Made by a program: the position numbers and the translations under genes. Under the pieces are notes generated by a model. It did not search any database. It was given only the letters and a program-made list of their open reading frames with translations, and was not told the origin of the DNA. 64,000 nucleotides of DNA from Algoriphagus sp. PAP.12 (GTDB taxonomy: Bacteria > Bacteroidota > Bacteroidia > Cytophagales > Cyclobacteriaceae). The stretch covers positions 186,001 to 250,000 of the forward strand of contig NZ_JAPPSQ010000001.1 of assembly GCF_026652115.1 (NCBI RefSeq). The letters are read 5' to 3'. This document shows, piece after piece, positions 27,134 through 36,209 of this stretch (within the stretch, counting starts at the first letter, position 1; the number at the start of each line of letters is the position of its first letter).

Positions 27134-29293
27134 ATGACACGCCAACTTTATTTAACTGCCCTATTTTTCTTGATCCATTGGGGAGCTTTTTCCCAAACCA
27201 TTATTTCTGGAAAAGTCCTTGATGAGAAAAACCTTCCTCTTCCCGGTGTAAATATTTACATCAATGGAAGCTACGATGGAGCCACTTCTGATGCAGATGG
27301 AACCTTTGAATTTGAAACAGAGGAAGAAGGTTCACAGACACTCATCTATCAATTGATGGGGTTCAAAAACCAAGAATTCACCATTGTCTGTAATTCAAAT
27401 CCGATTGCTTTCCAAGATGTATCCTTGCGAGAAATGATCACTGAAATGAATGCAGTGACAATCTCAGCCGGGGCGATGCAAGCCTCGGACGCATCGAAAG
27501 CCGTTGTTTTGAAACCGCTGGATATCGTGACCACTCCAAGTGCCATGGGAGATATCATCGGAGCATTTCAAACCTTGCCTGGAACAAGCACAGTTGGCAA
27601 TGACGGGAGATTGTTCGTAAGAGGTGGAGATGCCAGCGAAGTAGGAATCTACATTGACGGGTTGAGAGTAGGAAATGCCTATGGGTCTACAGCCGGAAAT
27701 TTCCCGACTCGTACCCGATTCAATCCCAATCTTTTCAAGGGAACCTTCTTTTCCACAGGTGGATATTCTGCGGAATATGGGCAGGCTTTGTCATCAGCAT
27801 TAGCTCTAAACTCCAAAGATATTTCACCCAGAAGTCAAGGTGATTTAAGTCTTTTGTCTTTAGGAGGAGGATATTCTCATACGCTTTCTTCTGCTAAGCA
27901 AAGCATCACCGTTACGGGCAATTTCTTTGACTTAGGCCCCTATCAAAAATTGATTAAGCAAAACATCGACTGGGAAAGAGGACCGCACAGCTGGGATTTG
28001 GAAATGGCTTCCCAGAAAAAACTATCAGACGGAAGCCTACTAAAAGTGATGGCCAGAACCGAATCAGGAGGTATGAAACTCTGGCAAAAACAAGCAGGTC
28101 AGGAAGGAAGAGGTATTTACATAGACCTCAACAACCGTTACACATTTGCTCAGTCCAATTGGAAAAAAGCCTACGAAAACGGTTGGACACTTTTCACTGG
28201 ACTTTCTTACTCCAACAACACAGATGATATTTTCTATGATTCTGTCAACCTTCAAAAGAACAGCAAACTGATCCATGCCAAATTCACAGGAATTAAGGAC
28301 TTCTCCGATCGGATTTCTGCCAACTCAGGAATCGAGTATATCCAAAGCGGCTACAGTGAAGGAATTGTGGAAGCTAATCTGGAGAGAGATTATGTAGACA
28401 ATCAATTTTATGGATTTACTGAATGGGACTTTTATCTGAGCAAAAAACTGGTTTTTAGATCCGGATTGAGAGCAGGTCTTAGCTCTTTGAATAAGGAAAG
28501 CTGGATAGATCCAAGAGCATCATTTGCTTACCAGCTTACTGAAAAAGGACAAATCTCTTTGGCAGGAGGAACCTTCTCTCAGGTTCCCGTGGAAAACTTC
28601 AGAGTTCTCAATCCAGATTTGAAAAATGTCCAATCCAAGCACTTGATATTAAACTACCTATACAGTGAAAGTGGAAGAACTGTTCGTGCAGAGGCATTTT
28701 ACAAATCTTATGAAAACTTAGTCACTTTTGATGGATTACCTCTTGCACCGGAAAATCCAATCAATGAAGGAAAGGGCTATGCCAAAGGAATGGATTTCTT
28801 CTACCGTGACAGCCGATTGATCAAAAATGTAGATTTCTGGATCACCTACAGCTTTGTAGATAGCAAAAGGCAGTTTGACCAATACAGCACAAAAGTACAG
28901 CCGGCATTTGCTCCGAAGCATAACTTCTCCTTTGTCGCAAAACATCCTATGCAGAAACTAAAGTCCCAACTTGGGTTGAGCTATTCCATGAACGACGGAT
29001 ATGCCTATACCGACCCCAATCAAGAAGGAGAAATGAACTCTAAGACCCTCTCATTCCAAAATCTGAGCCTAAGCTGGAGCTACTTACCCAAGCCGAACCT
29101 GATCATACACTTCGCAGTCAGCAATGTATTGGGAAGAGAAAATGTATTTGGCTACCAGTATGCGCAGACACCCAATGCATCCGGTGTTTATGAGTCTCTC
29201 CCCTCTGGACAGGCAGCACCAAGATTCCTGCTATTGGGAGTTTTTCTAACCCTTTCCAAAGACAAAACAGCTAATAATCTAAACAACTTATAA
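27134..29293 (+). CDS. TonB-dependent outer-membrane receptor with carboxypeptidase-regulatory-like domain
   Basis: A 719-residue receptor. After a signal peptide ending GAFSQ, residues 20 to about 105 form a CarboxypepD_reg-like beta domain (ISGKVLDEKNLPLPGVNIYI). The plug follows (VVLKPLDIVTTPSAMGDIIG, then LFVRGGDASEVGIYIDGLRV), and then a beta-barrel with many aromatic strand ends. It imports a bound ligand with TonB energy. The ligand is unknown, but no SusD partner is present, which argues against a classic glycan PUL. It heads a run with a TPR protein 10 bases later and then a kinase-regulator pair beyond a terminator. Confidence 0.9.
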   Translation: MTRQLYLTALFFLIHWGAFSQTIISGKVLDEKNLPLPGVNIYINGSYDGATSDADGTFEFETEEEGSQTLIYQLMGFKNQEFTIVCNSNPIAFQDVSLREMITEMNAVTISAGAMQASDASKAVVLKPLDIVTTPSAMGDIIGAFQTLPGTSTVGNDGRLFVRGGDASEVGIYIDGLRVGNAYGSTAGNFPTRTRFNPNLFKGTFFSTGGYSAEYGQALSSALALNSKDISPRSQGDLSLLSLGGGYSHTLSSAKQSITVTGNFFDLGPYQKLIKQNIDWERGPHSWDLEMASQKKLSDGSLLKVMARTESGGMKLWQKQAGQEGRGIYIDLNNRYTFAQSNWKKAYENGWTLFTGLSYSNNTDDIFYDSVNLQKNSKLIHAKFTGIKDFSDRISANSGIEYIQSGYSEGIVEANLERDYVDNQFYGFTEWDFYLSKKLVFRSGLRAGLSSLNKESWIDPRASFAYQLTEKGQISLAGGTFSQVPVENFRVLNPDLKNVQSKHLILNYLYSESGRTVRAEAFYKSYENLVTFDGLPLAPENPINEGKGYAKGMDFFYRDSRLIKNVDFWITYSFVDSKRQFDQYSTKVQPAFAPKHNFSFVAKHPMQKLKSQLGLSYSMNDGYAYTDPNQEGEMNSKTLSFQNLSLSWSYLPKPNLIIHFAVSNVLGRENVFGYQYAQTPNASGVYESLPSGQAAPRFLLLGVFLTLSKDKTANNLNNL

Positions 29294-29303
29294 TCAAAAT
29301 ATC

Positions 29304-29954
29304 ATGAAAAAGTACTTTCTAATTTTCGCTCTATCTTTTATTTGGATCAACATTTTAAAAGCATCTGATCCTGCGTTTGAAAAAGCCATGGCAAAGCAAA
29401 TCCAGGCTATGGAAACCATCCAAACTTTAGAAGAATCCCAAAAAGTTTCGAATACATTTTTGAGAATTTCAGAAGCCCAACCTGAGGAATGGCTTCCCCT
29501 ATATTACGCAGGATTGCTTCAGATCGAGTCTGCCTTCAGATTTGATGTTGACAAAGATCAGGCCTTTGAGCAAGCATTGGAATACATTGAAAAGGCCAAG
29601 AAAATAGCTCCTGAAAACTCTGAATTAACTGCGCTGGAAGGTTATGCTATAATGGGCAAAATCAGTGTAGATCCATCCAATCGTGGACAAAGTATGACAC
29701 CTCAGGCAATGCAATTATTTGGTAAAGCTATCTCTCTGGATAAGGAAAACCCACGTGCAGTGCTTCTGATGGCACAGATGGAATGGGGAATGGCTCAGTT
29801 CTTTGGATCAGGTTCTGAAAAGGCCTGTGGAATGGCAAAAATGGGAGGTGACCTGCTTCGAAAAGAAAAAGAGAAAATCACCGATTCCTACATCATGCCA
29901 ACTTGGGGTTCAAGAATCGCTTCCGAATTTGAAAAGGCTTGCCAACAAAACTAA
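29304..29954 (+). CDS. Secreted TPR-like protein
   Basis: A 216-residue protein with a signal peptide (MKKYFLIFALSFIWINILKA) and helical repeats of TPR character, for example PEEWLPLYYAGLLQIESAF, then EQALEYIEKAKKIAPENSEL, then AMQLFGKAISLDKENPRAVL. No enzyme motif is seen. It lies 10 bases after the TonB receptor stop, so they are cotranscribed; it may be a periplasmic accessory of that receptor, which is inference from position. A strong terminator ends the pair. Similar TonB receptor plus small TPR protein pairs occur in other Bacteroidota. Confidence 0.8.
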   Translation: MKKYFLIFALSFIWINILKASDPAFEKAMAKQIQAMETIQTLEESQKVSNTFLRISEAQPEEWLPLYYAGLLQIESAFRFDVDKDQAFEQALEYIEKAKKIAPENSELTALEGYAIMGKISVDPSNRGQSMTPQAMQLFGKAISLDKENPRAVLLMAQMEWGMAQFFGSGSEKACGMAKMGGDLLRKEKEKITDSYIMPTWGSRIASEFEKACQQN

Positions 29955-29964
29955 CACCTAATTC

Positions 29965-30005
29965 AAAATGGCAGAATCGAAATACAAATCGGTTCTGCCA
30001 TTTTT
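29965..30005 (+). terminator. Intrinsic terminator after the TPR gene
   Basis: AAAATGGCAGAA and TTCTGCCATTTT form a perfect 12-bp stem around a 16-base loop, ending in Ts. It separates the receptor pair from the kinase gene. Confidence 0.8.
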
Positions 30006-30020
30006 CCTATATTCAAATCC

Positions 30021-31103
30021 ATGTCCAATATTTTAAAATCAGGGCTTTCCTTCAAATCAAATAGAGAGTGGAGCTATTTTAATATCCTTCGATTTATTGC
30101 AGTCCAAGCTGGAATTGCTACTACGATTCTAATTTTTGTCTGTCCCACTTGTTGGCTTTCTTGGGAAGGCCTGAAGAATATTCTACCGGAATTTCTGGTG
30201 TCTTTTATTTTTTCTTCTGTTTTGAGTTTTGGAGGAAATCTAGTGGTATTCTATTTAGATCAAAGGATTTCATGGATTGAGGCTCCTATCAAAAGGATCG
30301 TATTGACTATTGTCTTCTACATGTCCTATGCATTTGTAACCTCCTATATCATCATTGTAATTTATGCGACTATAGACGGTCAAATCCCCTCGGATAATAT
30401 TCCTTGGATAGAACTTCTCCCTTATACAAAAATGCCTATGTGGGCGGCTCTTATTTTCATGGGCCTATTTACCACTTGGTCATGGCTAAAGGAATGGAGA
30501 AAATCTGCATTGGAAGCTGAAAAACTAAAATCAGAAAAACTAGCCGCTCAATATCAAGGATTGAAAAACCAGTTGAACCCACATTTTTTATTTAACTCCT
30601 TGAATGCTCTTTCAAACTTGGTTTATGAAGATGCAGACAAATCTGCAGCCTTCATCCAAAAACTTTCCAAGATATACAGGTACGTTTTGGAGGTTCAAAA
30701 TGAGGAATTGGTCACCTTGAAAAGAGAAGTAGAGTTTGCCAAAAACTATCTGGATTTGCAGAAAATCCGATTTGAGGAAAGTCTTCAATTTTCGATAGAA
30801 ATCCGAGAAGAAAACAATAAGTGGTTACCACCTCTCTCACTTCAGCTTTTGCTAGAAAATGCAATCAAACACAATGTGGCCAGCAAAGCCAATCCGCTAG
30901 TTATCAACATCATTCAAAAAGGAGAGGAGATGTGGATAAGTAATAATTTTCAACCAAAAAACAGTACAGAAGAATCCTCAACAGGCATAGGATTAAAGAA
31001 TATAGAGCAGCGCTATCATGTATTGAGTAATCAAAAACCGGAAATAAAATCCGATGAAAATGAGTTTTTGGTTATCCTTCCACTTTTGAAAATTGAGTCA
31101 TGA
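30021..31103 (+). CDS. LytS-like sensor histidine kinase (His_kinase family)
   Basis: A 360-residue membrane kinase. Four hydrophobic segments occupy residues 25 to about 155 with little periplasmic sequence. A coiled-coil linker (EAEKLKSEKLAAQYQGLKNQ) follows. The phosphoacceptor box is QLNPHFLFNSLNALSN, and the ATP-binding N box is LSLQLLLENAIKHNV, followed by a G-box variant GIGLKNIEQRY. This is the LytS/YehU type. Its stop overlaps the regulator start by four bases, so the two are a translationally coupled two-component system. The signal is unknown. Confidence 0.92.
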   Translation: MSNILKSGLSFKSNREWSYFNILRFIAVQAGIATTILIFVCPTCWLSWEGLKNILPEFLVSFIFSSVLSFGGNLVVFYLDQRISWIEAPIKRIVLTIVFYMSYAFVTSYIIIVIYATIDGQIPSDNIPWIELLPYTKMPMWAALIFMGLFTTWSWLKEWRKSALEAEKLKSEKLAAQYQGLKNQLNPHFLFNSLNALSNLVYEDADKSAAFIQKLSKIYRYVLEVQNEELVTLKREVEFAKNYLDLQKIRFEESLQFSIEIREENNKWLPPLSLQLLLENAIKHNVASKANPLVINIIQKGEEMWISNNFQPKNSTEESSTGIGLKNIEQRYHVLSNQKPEIKSDENEFLVILPLLKIES

Positions 31104-31852
31104 GAATTCTGATTATTGAAGATGAAAGTCCTGCAGCCAATCGGCTCATCAAGCTTTTAAAGCCTCATTTCCCCGAAGCGGAGATCTACGGAAACCTTGA
31201 CACCATTACTTCAACAGTAAATTGGCTAGAGACTTATCCACATCCTGATCTGATTTTTTGCGACATCCAATTGGCGGATGGAAATAGCTTTGAGATCTTT
31301 AAAAATGTGCATTTATCCACACCTGTCATTTTCACCACGGCTTATGATCAATATGCCATTCAGGCTTTTCAAGTAAATGCCGTGGATTACATTTTGAAGC
31401 CAATAGATCCAGATGATTTGGAAAGAGCAATTGCCAAATTCAAATCCCAGCAACTCAAATCCGGAATTGATCTGGGAATGATCAAAGATCTGCTCGAACC
31501 GAAACAGCAAACCTTTAAATCCAGGTTTTTGGTCAAGTACGGTGAAAAAATACAAAGCATTCCTGTAGAGCAAATTTCCTTTTTCTTCAGTGAAGAGCGA
31601 GTCACTTTCCTACAAACTCATGAAGGGAAAAAATATGTGATTGATCAGACATTGGAACAAACAGAACAGCAGCTGGATCCCAAAATTTTCTTTAGGATCA
31701 ACCGAAAATACCTTTGTAGCCTGGACTCTGTGAATGAAATTTTCACCTATTCAAACAGCCGGTTGAAAATTACTTTACAGCATTGTGATGATAAGGATAT
31801 CCTGATCAGTCGGGAAAAAGTTCAGGAATTTAAATCCTGGCTAGACCAATAA
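31100..31852 (+). CDS. LytTR-family response regulator
   Basis: A 250-residue regulator. The receiver domain (residues 1-120) has the acidic pair in ILIIEDES, the phosphorylated D55 in LIFCDIQLADG, the threonine in IFTTAYDQYA and the lysine in YILKPIDPDD. The LytTR DNA-binding domain occupies about residues 145-250 (FLVKYGEKIQSIPVEQISFF, then FFRINRKYLCSLDSV). It works with the kinase it overlaps. Its target is not shown; the upstream TonB receptor pair is a reasonable candidate because of position, but no repeat-type LytTR site was identified there. Confidence 0.93.
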   Translation: MRILIIEDESPAANRLIKLLKPHFPEAEIYGNLDTITSTVNWLETYPHPDLIFCDIQLADGNSFEIFKNVHLSTPVIFTTAYDQYAIQAFQVNAVDYILKPIDPDDLERAIAKFKSQQLKSGIDLGMIKDLLEPKQQTFKSRFLVKYGEKIQSIPVEQISFFFSEERVTFLQTHEGKKYVIDQTLEQTEQQLDPKIFFRINRKYLCSLDSVNEIFTYSNSRLKITLQHCDDKDILISREKVQEFKSWLDQ

Positions 31853-31888
31853 TTCTAATTTTTCGACTGATTCTGTTTATTTTTTGGA

Positions 31889-33106
31889 ATGAATAAAGAC
31901 CAGGATACTCAAAGAAAGTCTGAAGAATTAAGCTGGCTGGAGAATTTGCAGCGAAACAGCTGGGAGCCAGAGGTCATCATTTCGGGTATTATACTGGCTT
32001 TCCTATTCATCTTTCCCACTAAAATATATGAGTTCTGTGCGTATTTAATTCAGGATATCGGACTGGATTTCATCTTTGGCATGATCATCCTTTTCTACCT
32101 GACCGGCATTATCAGCATCTTCAAGATATTTTTTGTTGTGCATTTGGCATTGCGGTTCCTCTGGACAGGTTTACTGGGATTGAGTTATGCTTTTCCAAAA
32201 GGAGTAATTCAGGATAAACTTTTTAAAAATGCCCAAGGATTTGAATACCAAAGCCCTGACCAAATGGTTTTAAAACTTGAAAAAATCTGTTCAAGTACAT
32301 TTGCTTACCCGGTATCCATGGTTATCGTTTTTTTGACTATGACCATTTATTTAGGATTTTTATTGTTCATCTACATTTGGTTAAACCTTTCATTTTTTCA
32401 GGTCTATACATTTTTCTTATTGTCAAGTTTATTCATCGCATTCCTGATGATGAGTAAAAGAAAAACTCAATTCAAAACATGGTATAGCAGGACCATTGTA
32501 AGTTCTATCAATGCTATTTACCAAAGCAACACAGGGAAATGGTTCTCAATTTTATATATGATATGTATCGTGATTCTTGCCACACCTATCATATATTCAG
32601 ATACGGAGGACTTTTCTATGTATTTCAATGAAAGCAATGTTTTGGCAAAGGAAAGAGAGTGGCCTGCAAAGCATTTATATTTTGAAGACCATCATGATCC
32701 TCAAAAGCGATTCCCTAGAGCCTTTTTACCAAAAGAAGAGGTGGGTGATAACCGAATCCGAATAGGGCTCGCCAGGTATGAGGGCGATCGGGAAATAATG
32801 GAAGTCCTTCAGTCTGACTATTCAATTGCTTTGGATACACTCCAATGGATTGACATGGATGAAACTGCAGACCTTCACCGGATTTATATCAATGATTCTT
32901 TGGTCCTTATCAATGATTGGGGAAAGTACCGGCTATCTCCTTCCGGTCAAAAAGTCTATCAATCAACATTTAGTTTGGACGGCTTAAAATCTGGAAGGCA
33001 TCAGCTAAGAGTAGAAAAATTAATCGTATCCTTTCATCCATTTACTGGTGATGCCGAAGTTAGGTTGTTAGAAAACTGGGCGAATTTTGAGTTTATAAAG
33101 AAGTGA
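31889..33106 (+). CDS. Membrane protein of unknown function
   Basis: I do not recognise this 405-residue protein. The N-terminal 230 residues contain about five hydrophobic segments (EVIISGIILAFLFIFPTKIY, then GMIILFYLTGIISIFKIFFV, and others). A C-terminal part of about 170 residues, rich in charged residues, should face the periplasm (EREWPAKHLYFEDHHDP, then FSLDGLKSGRHQLRVEK). The last segment resembles a beta-sandwich with a strand pair. It starts 36 bases after the LytTR gene and may be read through from it. Function is unknown. Confidence 0.8.
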   Translation: MNKDQDTQRKSEELSWLENLQRNSWEPEVIISGIILAFLFIFPTKIYEFCAYLIQDIGLDFIFGMIILFYLTGIISIFKIFFVVHLALRFLWTGLLGLSYAFPKGVIQDKLFKNAQGFEYQSPDQMVLKLEKICSSTFAYPVSMVIVFLTMTIYLGFLLFIYIWLNLSFFQVYTFFLLSSLFIAFLMMSKRKTQFKTWYSRTIVSSINAIYQSNTGKWFSILYMICIVILATPIIYSDTEDFSMYFNESNVLAKEREWPAKHLYFEDHHDPQKRFPRAFLPKEEVGDNRIRIGLARYEGDREIMEVLQSDYSIALDTLQWIDMDETADLHRIYINDSLVLINDWGKYRLSPSGQKVYQSTFSLDGLKSGRHQLRVEKLIVSFHPFTGDAEVRLLENWANFEFIKK

Positions 33107-33154
33107 TTTTTGATCAACTATTTTTTTTAGATTTCTGTAACAAACTTTCCAGCT

Positions 33155-34264
33155 ATGCGCCATCAGATCCTTTTATTTTTCGCTTTAGTTTTCATTTCAT
33201 TTTCATGCACGAAAAAATCTGAAAACTCCACTCCTATTATTGATTTTGAAGAATTGATAGCGGATACACTTGTTTTGGAGAAAGACATGAACCTTGCAAG
33301 AATTTCTCCTTCCTTGACTTATGCTCAAACTGATAGCGGTGAGTTTCTTTTAGATTTCATAAAACTGCACCTCGTAGGTTTTCATTATCCTGAGGGAAAT
33401 AAAGCATTTGAACGATTCTATTTTCCAGAAGGCCCGGATGGGTTGGGAAGTACTTCCTTTAAAAATGAGATCACTCCAAAAGGAATTTATGTGATTGATG
33501 CTGATTCAAAAATTCACCTGGCAGGTTTTGATTCTAAAGTAATCCAAAGCTGGAAATTACCGGAAACCCCAGAAGGAAGGTTGTATTCGAATTATACAGT
33601 CATGGCAGGAAACCGAATTTCAAAAATTGGCAATGAATTGCTAATTGCAGATGTTCCTTACGTGCTGAATGAAAATATAATTGATTTTCAGGATTGGGTC
33701 CTCAAATACAATTTGGAAGATTCAACATGGGACTACATTTCATTTCCCTATCCGGCTTTTATGAGAGAGTTTTATGATGACCCTAATCTGGGTACATATA
33801 CCCATTTCTTTAATCCAGAAAATCAGGAGTCAATCGTTTCCTTTCCGGTTTTAGATAGTCTGATGATAATCAAGGATCAAAGCATCTCCTGGAAAGACGC
33901 TTCCCCCAAAGAACCGTTAATATTCAAAAAAGGAAAAACAGTACCATCTGGGGAATTTATCGCTTTTGAACCAGATCATGATTCGGGTCGCTATACATGG
34001 ATTGATTATGATCCCTATCAAAAAATCTATTTAAGACATGCACTTTCAGGACTCAAACCTGAAGGTAGTGACCCTGAACATCCATATTATGAAAAACTAA
34101 TTTTATTGAATAAAAGGCTAGAAAAAATTGCGGAGTTGGAAAATCTCCCAAATTCACACAGAGGATTTGCAACCCCTGATGGCTATTATTTTTATTTGGG
34201 ATTTGGAGCGGTCGAAGAAGAGGTTCTATATGTCAAGCTAGATTTTTCAAAAATTAGTCGGTGA
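33155..34264 (+). CDS. Putative lipoprotein, possibly DUF4221-like
   Basis: A 369-residue protein with a lipoprotein signal: the hydrophobic stretch IFF-like LLFFALVFISFSC ends at a cysteine followed by TKKSEN. The rest has repeated beta patterns compatible with a propeller, for example GIYVIDADSKIHLAGFDSKV and KLILLNKRLEKIAELENL. The layout recalls the DUF4221 lipoproteins of Bacteroidota, but I am not certain. It probably sits on the periplasmic or outer face of the outer membrane. It follows the membrane protein at 49 bases. Function is unknown. Confidence 0.7.
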   Translation: MRHQILLFFALVFISFSCTKKSENSTPIIDFEELIADTLVLEKDMNLARISPSLTYAQTDSGEFLLDFIKLHLVGFHYPEGNKAFERFYFPEGPDGLGSTSFKNEITPKGIYVIDADSKIHLAGFDSKVIQSWKLPETPEGRLYSNYTVMAGNRISKIGNELLIADVPYVLNENIIDFQDWVLKYNLEDSTWDYISFPYPAFMREFYDDPNLGTYTHFFNPENQESIVSFPVLDSLMIIKDQSISWKDASPKEPLIFKKGKTVPSGEFIAFEPDHDSGRYTWIDYDPYQKIYLRHALSGLKPEGSDPEHPYYEKLILLNKRLEKIAELENLPNSHRGFATPDGYYFYLGFGAVEEEVLYVKLDFSKISR

Positions 34265-34293
34265 CTTAGGTTCAAATTGAAGCAGAAGAATAC

Positions 34294-34405
34294 GATTCGT
34301 GGGGACACGAATCTGGGCATTGATACTCTTGAAATGATTTCTGAAGATTGGAGTTAGAGATGAAGATATTATTGCAATGATTCGTAAAGGCAAGAGTCAT
34401 TGCAA
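34294..34405. repeat. Two inverted repeats in the 3' flank of the lipoprotein gene
   Basis: GATTCGTG and CACGAATC (34294-34301, 34306-34313) form a perfect hairpin with a GGGA loop. TTGCAATGA and TCATTGCAA (34372-34380, 34397-34405) form a second with a 16-base loop. Neither is followed by a T-run, so they are not typical terminators. They may be part of a REP-like interspersed element. Confidence 0.4.
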
Positions 34406-34438
34406 CAAAAAACAGGAATTTTAAACCCCCAGAAACAA

Positions 34439-34469
34439 AAAAAGCGAGACTTACTCAGTCTCGCTTTTT
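34439..34469 (-). terminator. Intrinsic terminator overlapping the rng stop codon
   Basis: AAAAAGCGAGACT and AGTCTCGCTTTTT form a perfect 13-bp stem with a five-base loop. The rng stop codon lies at the stem-loop junction, so the hairpin includes the last coding bases. Minus-strand Ts follow. Confidence 0.8.
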
Positions 34470-36022
34470 ACTTGTAGTTCTATTTCCTCACCAGATTCAT
34501 CTAGGAATCTGTATTCCGTCACCGGTAGGGAAGAATCTTTGATCAGTTTTATCCACTTGTAATATTTGAAAAACCATTTCACTCGGCGACTTATGATGCC
34601 TGTAGTGAAATATGCGTGCAGGTAGGGATGCAGCCCGATCTGGATTTTGTCTACATTCTGAATAGTAGCAATGTGTTCCAGATCTTTTTCCAGTTTGTCG
34701 GCTACCAGGATCGAAGCCTGGATTTTTCCGGTTCCGTTACATGCCGGGCAGGTTTCCTTCGTCACGATATTGACCTCCGGCCGGACTCTTTGTCTGGTGA
34801 TTTGCATGAGTCCAAATTTACTCAGAGGCAAAACAGTGTGTTTCGATCTGTCAGATTTCAGCTCCTCTTTCATCGCTTCATAGATAGCCTTTTTATTTTC
34901 GGCTCTTTTCATGTCGATAAAATCGACTACGATGATTCCTCCCATGTCTCGGAGGCGAAGCTGTCTGCCTATTTCTTTGGCAGCAACCAGGTTGGTTTTT
35001 AATGCTGTTGATTCCTGGTCACTTTCCTGATTGGACTTGTTGCCGCTGTTCACGTCGATGACGTGCAGGGCCTCTGTATGCTCGATGATCACATATCCTC
35101 CCTGAGGAAGGCTGACCGTCTGTCCAAACAGGCTTTTGATCTGCTTTTCAATTCCAAAACCCTCAAAGAGTTTGGCTTTTCCATTGTAAAGCTTGACAAT
35201 TTTTTCTTTTTCAGGGGCTATTGACCTGATGTAGGATCTGATCTGATCGTAAGTTGATTCTTCTTCTACGGTGATTGCATCGAAGGATTCATTGAGAAGG
35301 TCTCTCACTAATGAGGAAGCCATACTCATCTCTCCTATGACCTTGTCACGACTTTTAGCCTTCAGCAATTTTTTCATGCCTTCTTCCCATTTGCTGAGAA
35401 GATTTCTCAGGTCTTTGTCCAGTTCGGTAACGGACTGACCTTCTGCCACGGTACGTATGATCACACCGAAATTGGCTGGCTTGATAGAATTGATGAGTCT
35501 CAATAGTCTTTTGCGCTCGTCACTGCTGCGGATTTTTTTGGAAACGTTGACCGAATCTGAAAAAGGCACCAGTACCAAGTACCGACCAGGAAGAGAGAGC
35601 TCACAGGATAGTCGGGGCCCTTTGGTTGAAATTGGCTCCTTGACGACCTGAACCAAGATTTGATTATTCTTCGAGAGAATATTGGATATCTTTCCAATCT
35701 TGTCAATCTCAGGTTCGTTTTCGAAGCCTTTCAGGTTATAGTTGCCATAATTGTTGTTGCGCACCATTTTGGTGAACTTCATCAAGCTGTTGAAATTTGG
35801 ACCTAGGTCCTGGTAGTGCAGAAAGGCATCCTTTTCGTAGCCCACGTCAATGAAGGCTGCATTCAGCCCATTGACGATTTTCCGCACTGTACCTAGGTAA
35901 ATATCCCCAACTTTGAACTGATTGTCCATCCCTTCGGAATGCAACTCAATCAAGCTTTTATCTTGAAGTAGGGCTATACGACTCCCGTTTTGAGCAGAAT
36001 CTATTAACAATTCCGTACTCAA
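34451..36022 (-). CDS. rng: Ribonuclease G / Rne-Rng family endoribonuclease
   Basis: A 523-residue single-strand-specific endoribonuclease for rRNA maturation and mRNA decay. An S1 domain begins near residue 35 (FKVGDIYLGTVRKIVNGLNA, then AFIDVGYEKDAFLHY). The RNase E/G catalytic core has the metal-binding aspartates in HVIDVNSGNK and IVVDFIDMKRAENK, and the zinc-link cysteines in CPACNGTGKI. There is no long C-terminal scaffold, so it is RNase G-like. The start is TTG 36022 (MSTELLIDSAQNGSR). It is last in a minus-strand block after HU, the TPR protein and the COX24 mini protein. Confidence 0.93.
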   Translation of the reverse strand: MSTELLIDSAQNGSRIALLQDKSLIELHSEGMDNQFKVGDIYLGTVRKIVNGLNAAFIDVGYEKDAFLHYQDLGPNFNSLMKFTKMVRNNNYGNYNLKGFENEPEIDKIGKISNILSKNNQILVQVVKEPISTKGPRLSCELSLPGRYLVLVPFSDSVNVSKKIRSSDERKRLLRLINSIKPANFGVIIRTVAEGQSVTELDKDLRNLLSKWEEGMKKLLKAKSRDKVIGEMSMASSLVRDLLNESFDAITVEEESTYDQIRSYIRSIAPEKEKIVKLYNGKAKLFEGFGIEKQIKSLFGQTVSLPQGGYVIIEHTEALHVIDVNSGNKSNQESDQESTALKTNLVAAKEIGRQLRLRDMGGIIVVDFIDMKRAENKKAIYEAMKEELKSDRSKHTVLPLSKFGLMQITRQRVRPEVNIVTKETCPACNGTGKIQASILVADKLEKDLEHIATIQNVDKIQIGLHPYLHAYFTTGIISRRVKWFFKYYKWIKLIKDSSLPVTEYRFLDESGEEIELQVKSETE

Positions 36023-36075
36023 AATCTCGTCTTATACTATGTAAATGAACGTGTTGTTTTTGTTAAAAAACGGGT

Positions 36076-36104
36076 ATAAGAAGAAGTATATTACTTCTTC
36101 TTAT
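36076..36104 (-). terminator. Hairpin overlapping the stop of the COX24-type gene
   Basis: ATAAGAAGAAGTA and TACTTCTTCTTAT form a perfect 13-bp repeat with a three-base loop; the stop codon of the mini gene lies across the loop. A T-run follows five bases later on the minus strand. It may be an attenuator or mRNA-stability hairpin ahead of rng. Confidence 0.55.
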
Positions 36105-36180
36105 GTCTGTTTTTTCTAAGTCTTTTCTTACGCTTGTGCGTAGAGATCTTATGTCTTTTTCTTTTCTTACCGCAAGGCAT
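36091..36180 (-). CDS. AURKAIP1/COX24-domain mini ribosomal protein (29 aa)
   Basis: ATG 36180 opens a 29-codon frame, MPCGKKRKRHKISTHKRKKR then LRKNRHKKK, almost entirely basic. It is the small AURKAIP1/COX24-domain protein found across Bacteroidota, related to mitochondrial mS38 and mycobacterial bS22, and is thought to be part of the small ribosomal subunit near the decoding region. It lies between the TPR gene (29 bases upstream) and rng (68 bases downstream). It is too short for most gene finders and is easily missed. Confidence 0.88.
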   Translation of the reverse strand: MPCGKKRKRHKISTHKRKKRLRKNRHKKK

Positions 36181-36209
36181 AGTCTTATTATTTAAAGTGT
36201 TACAAATAT

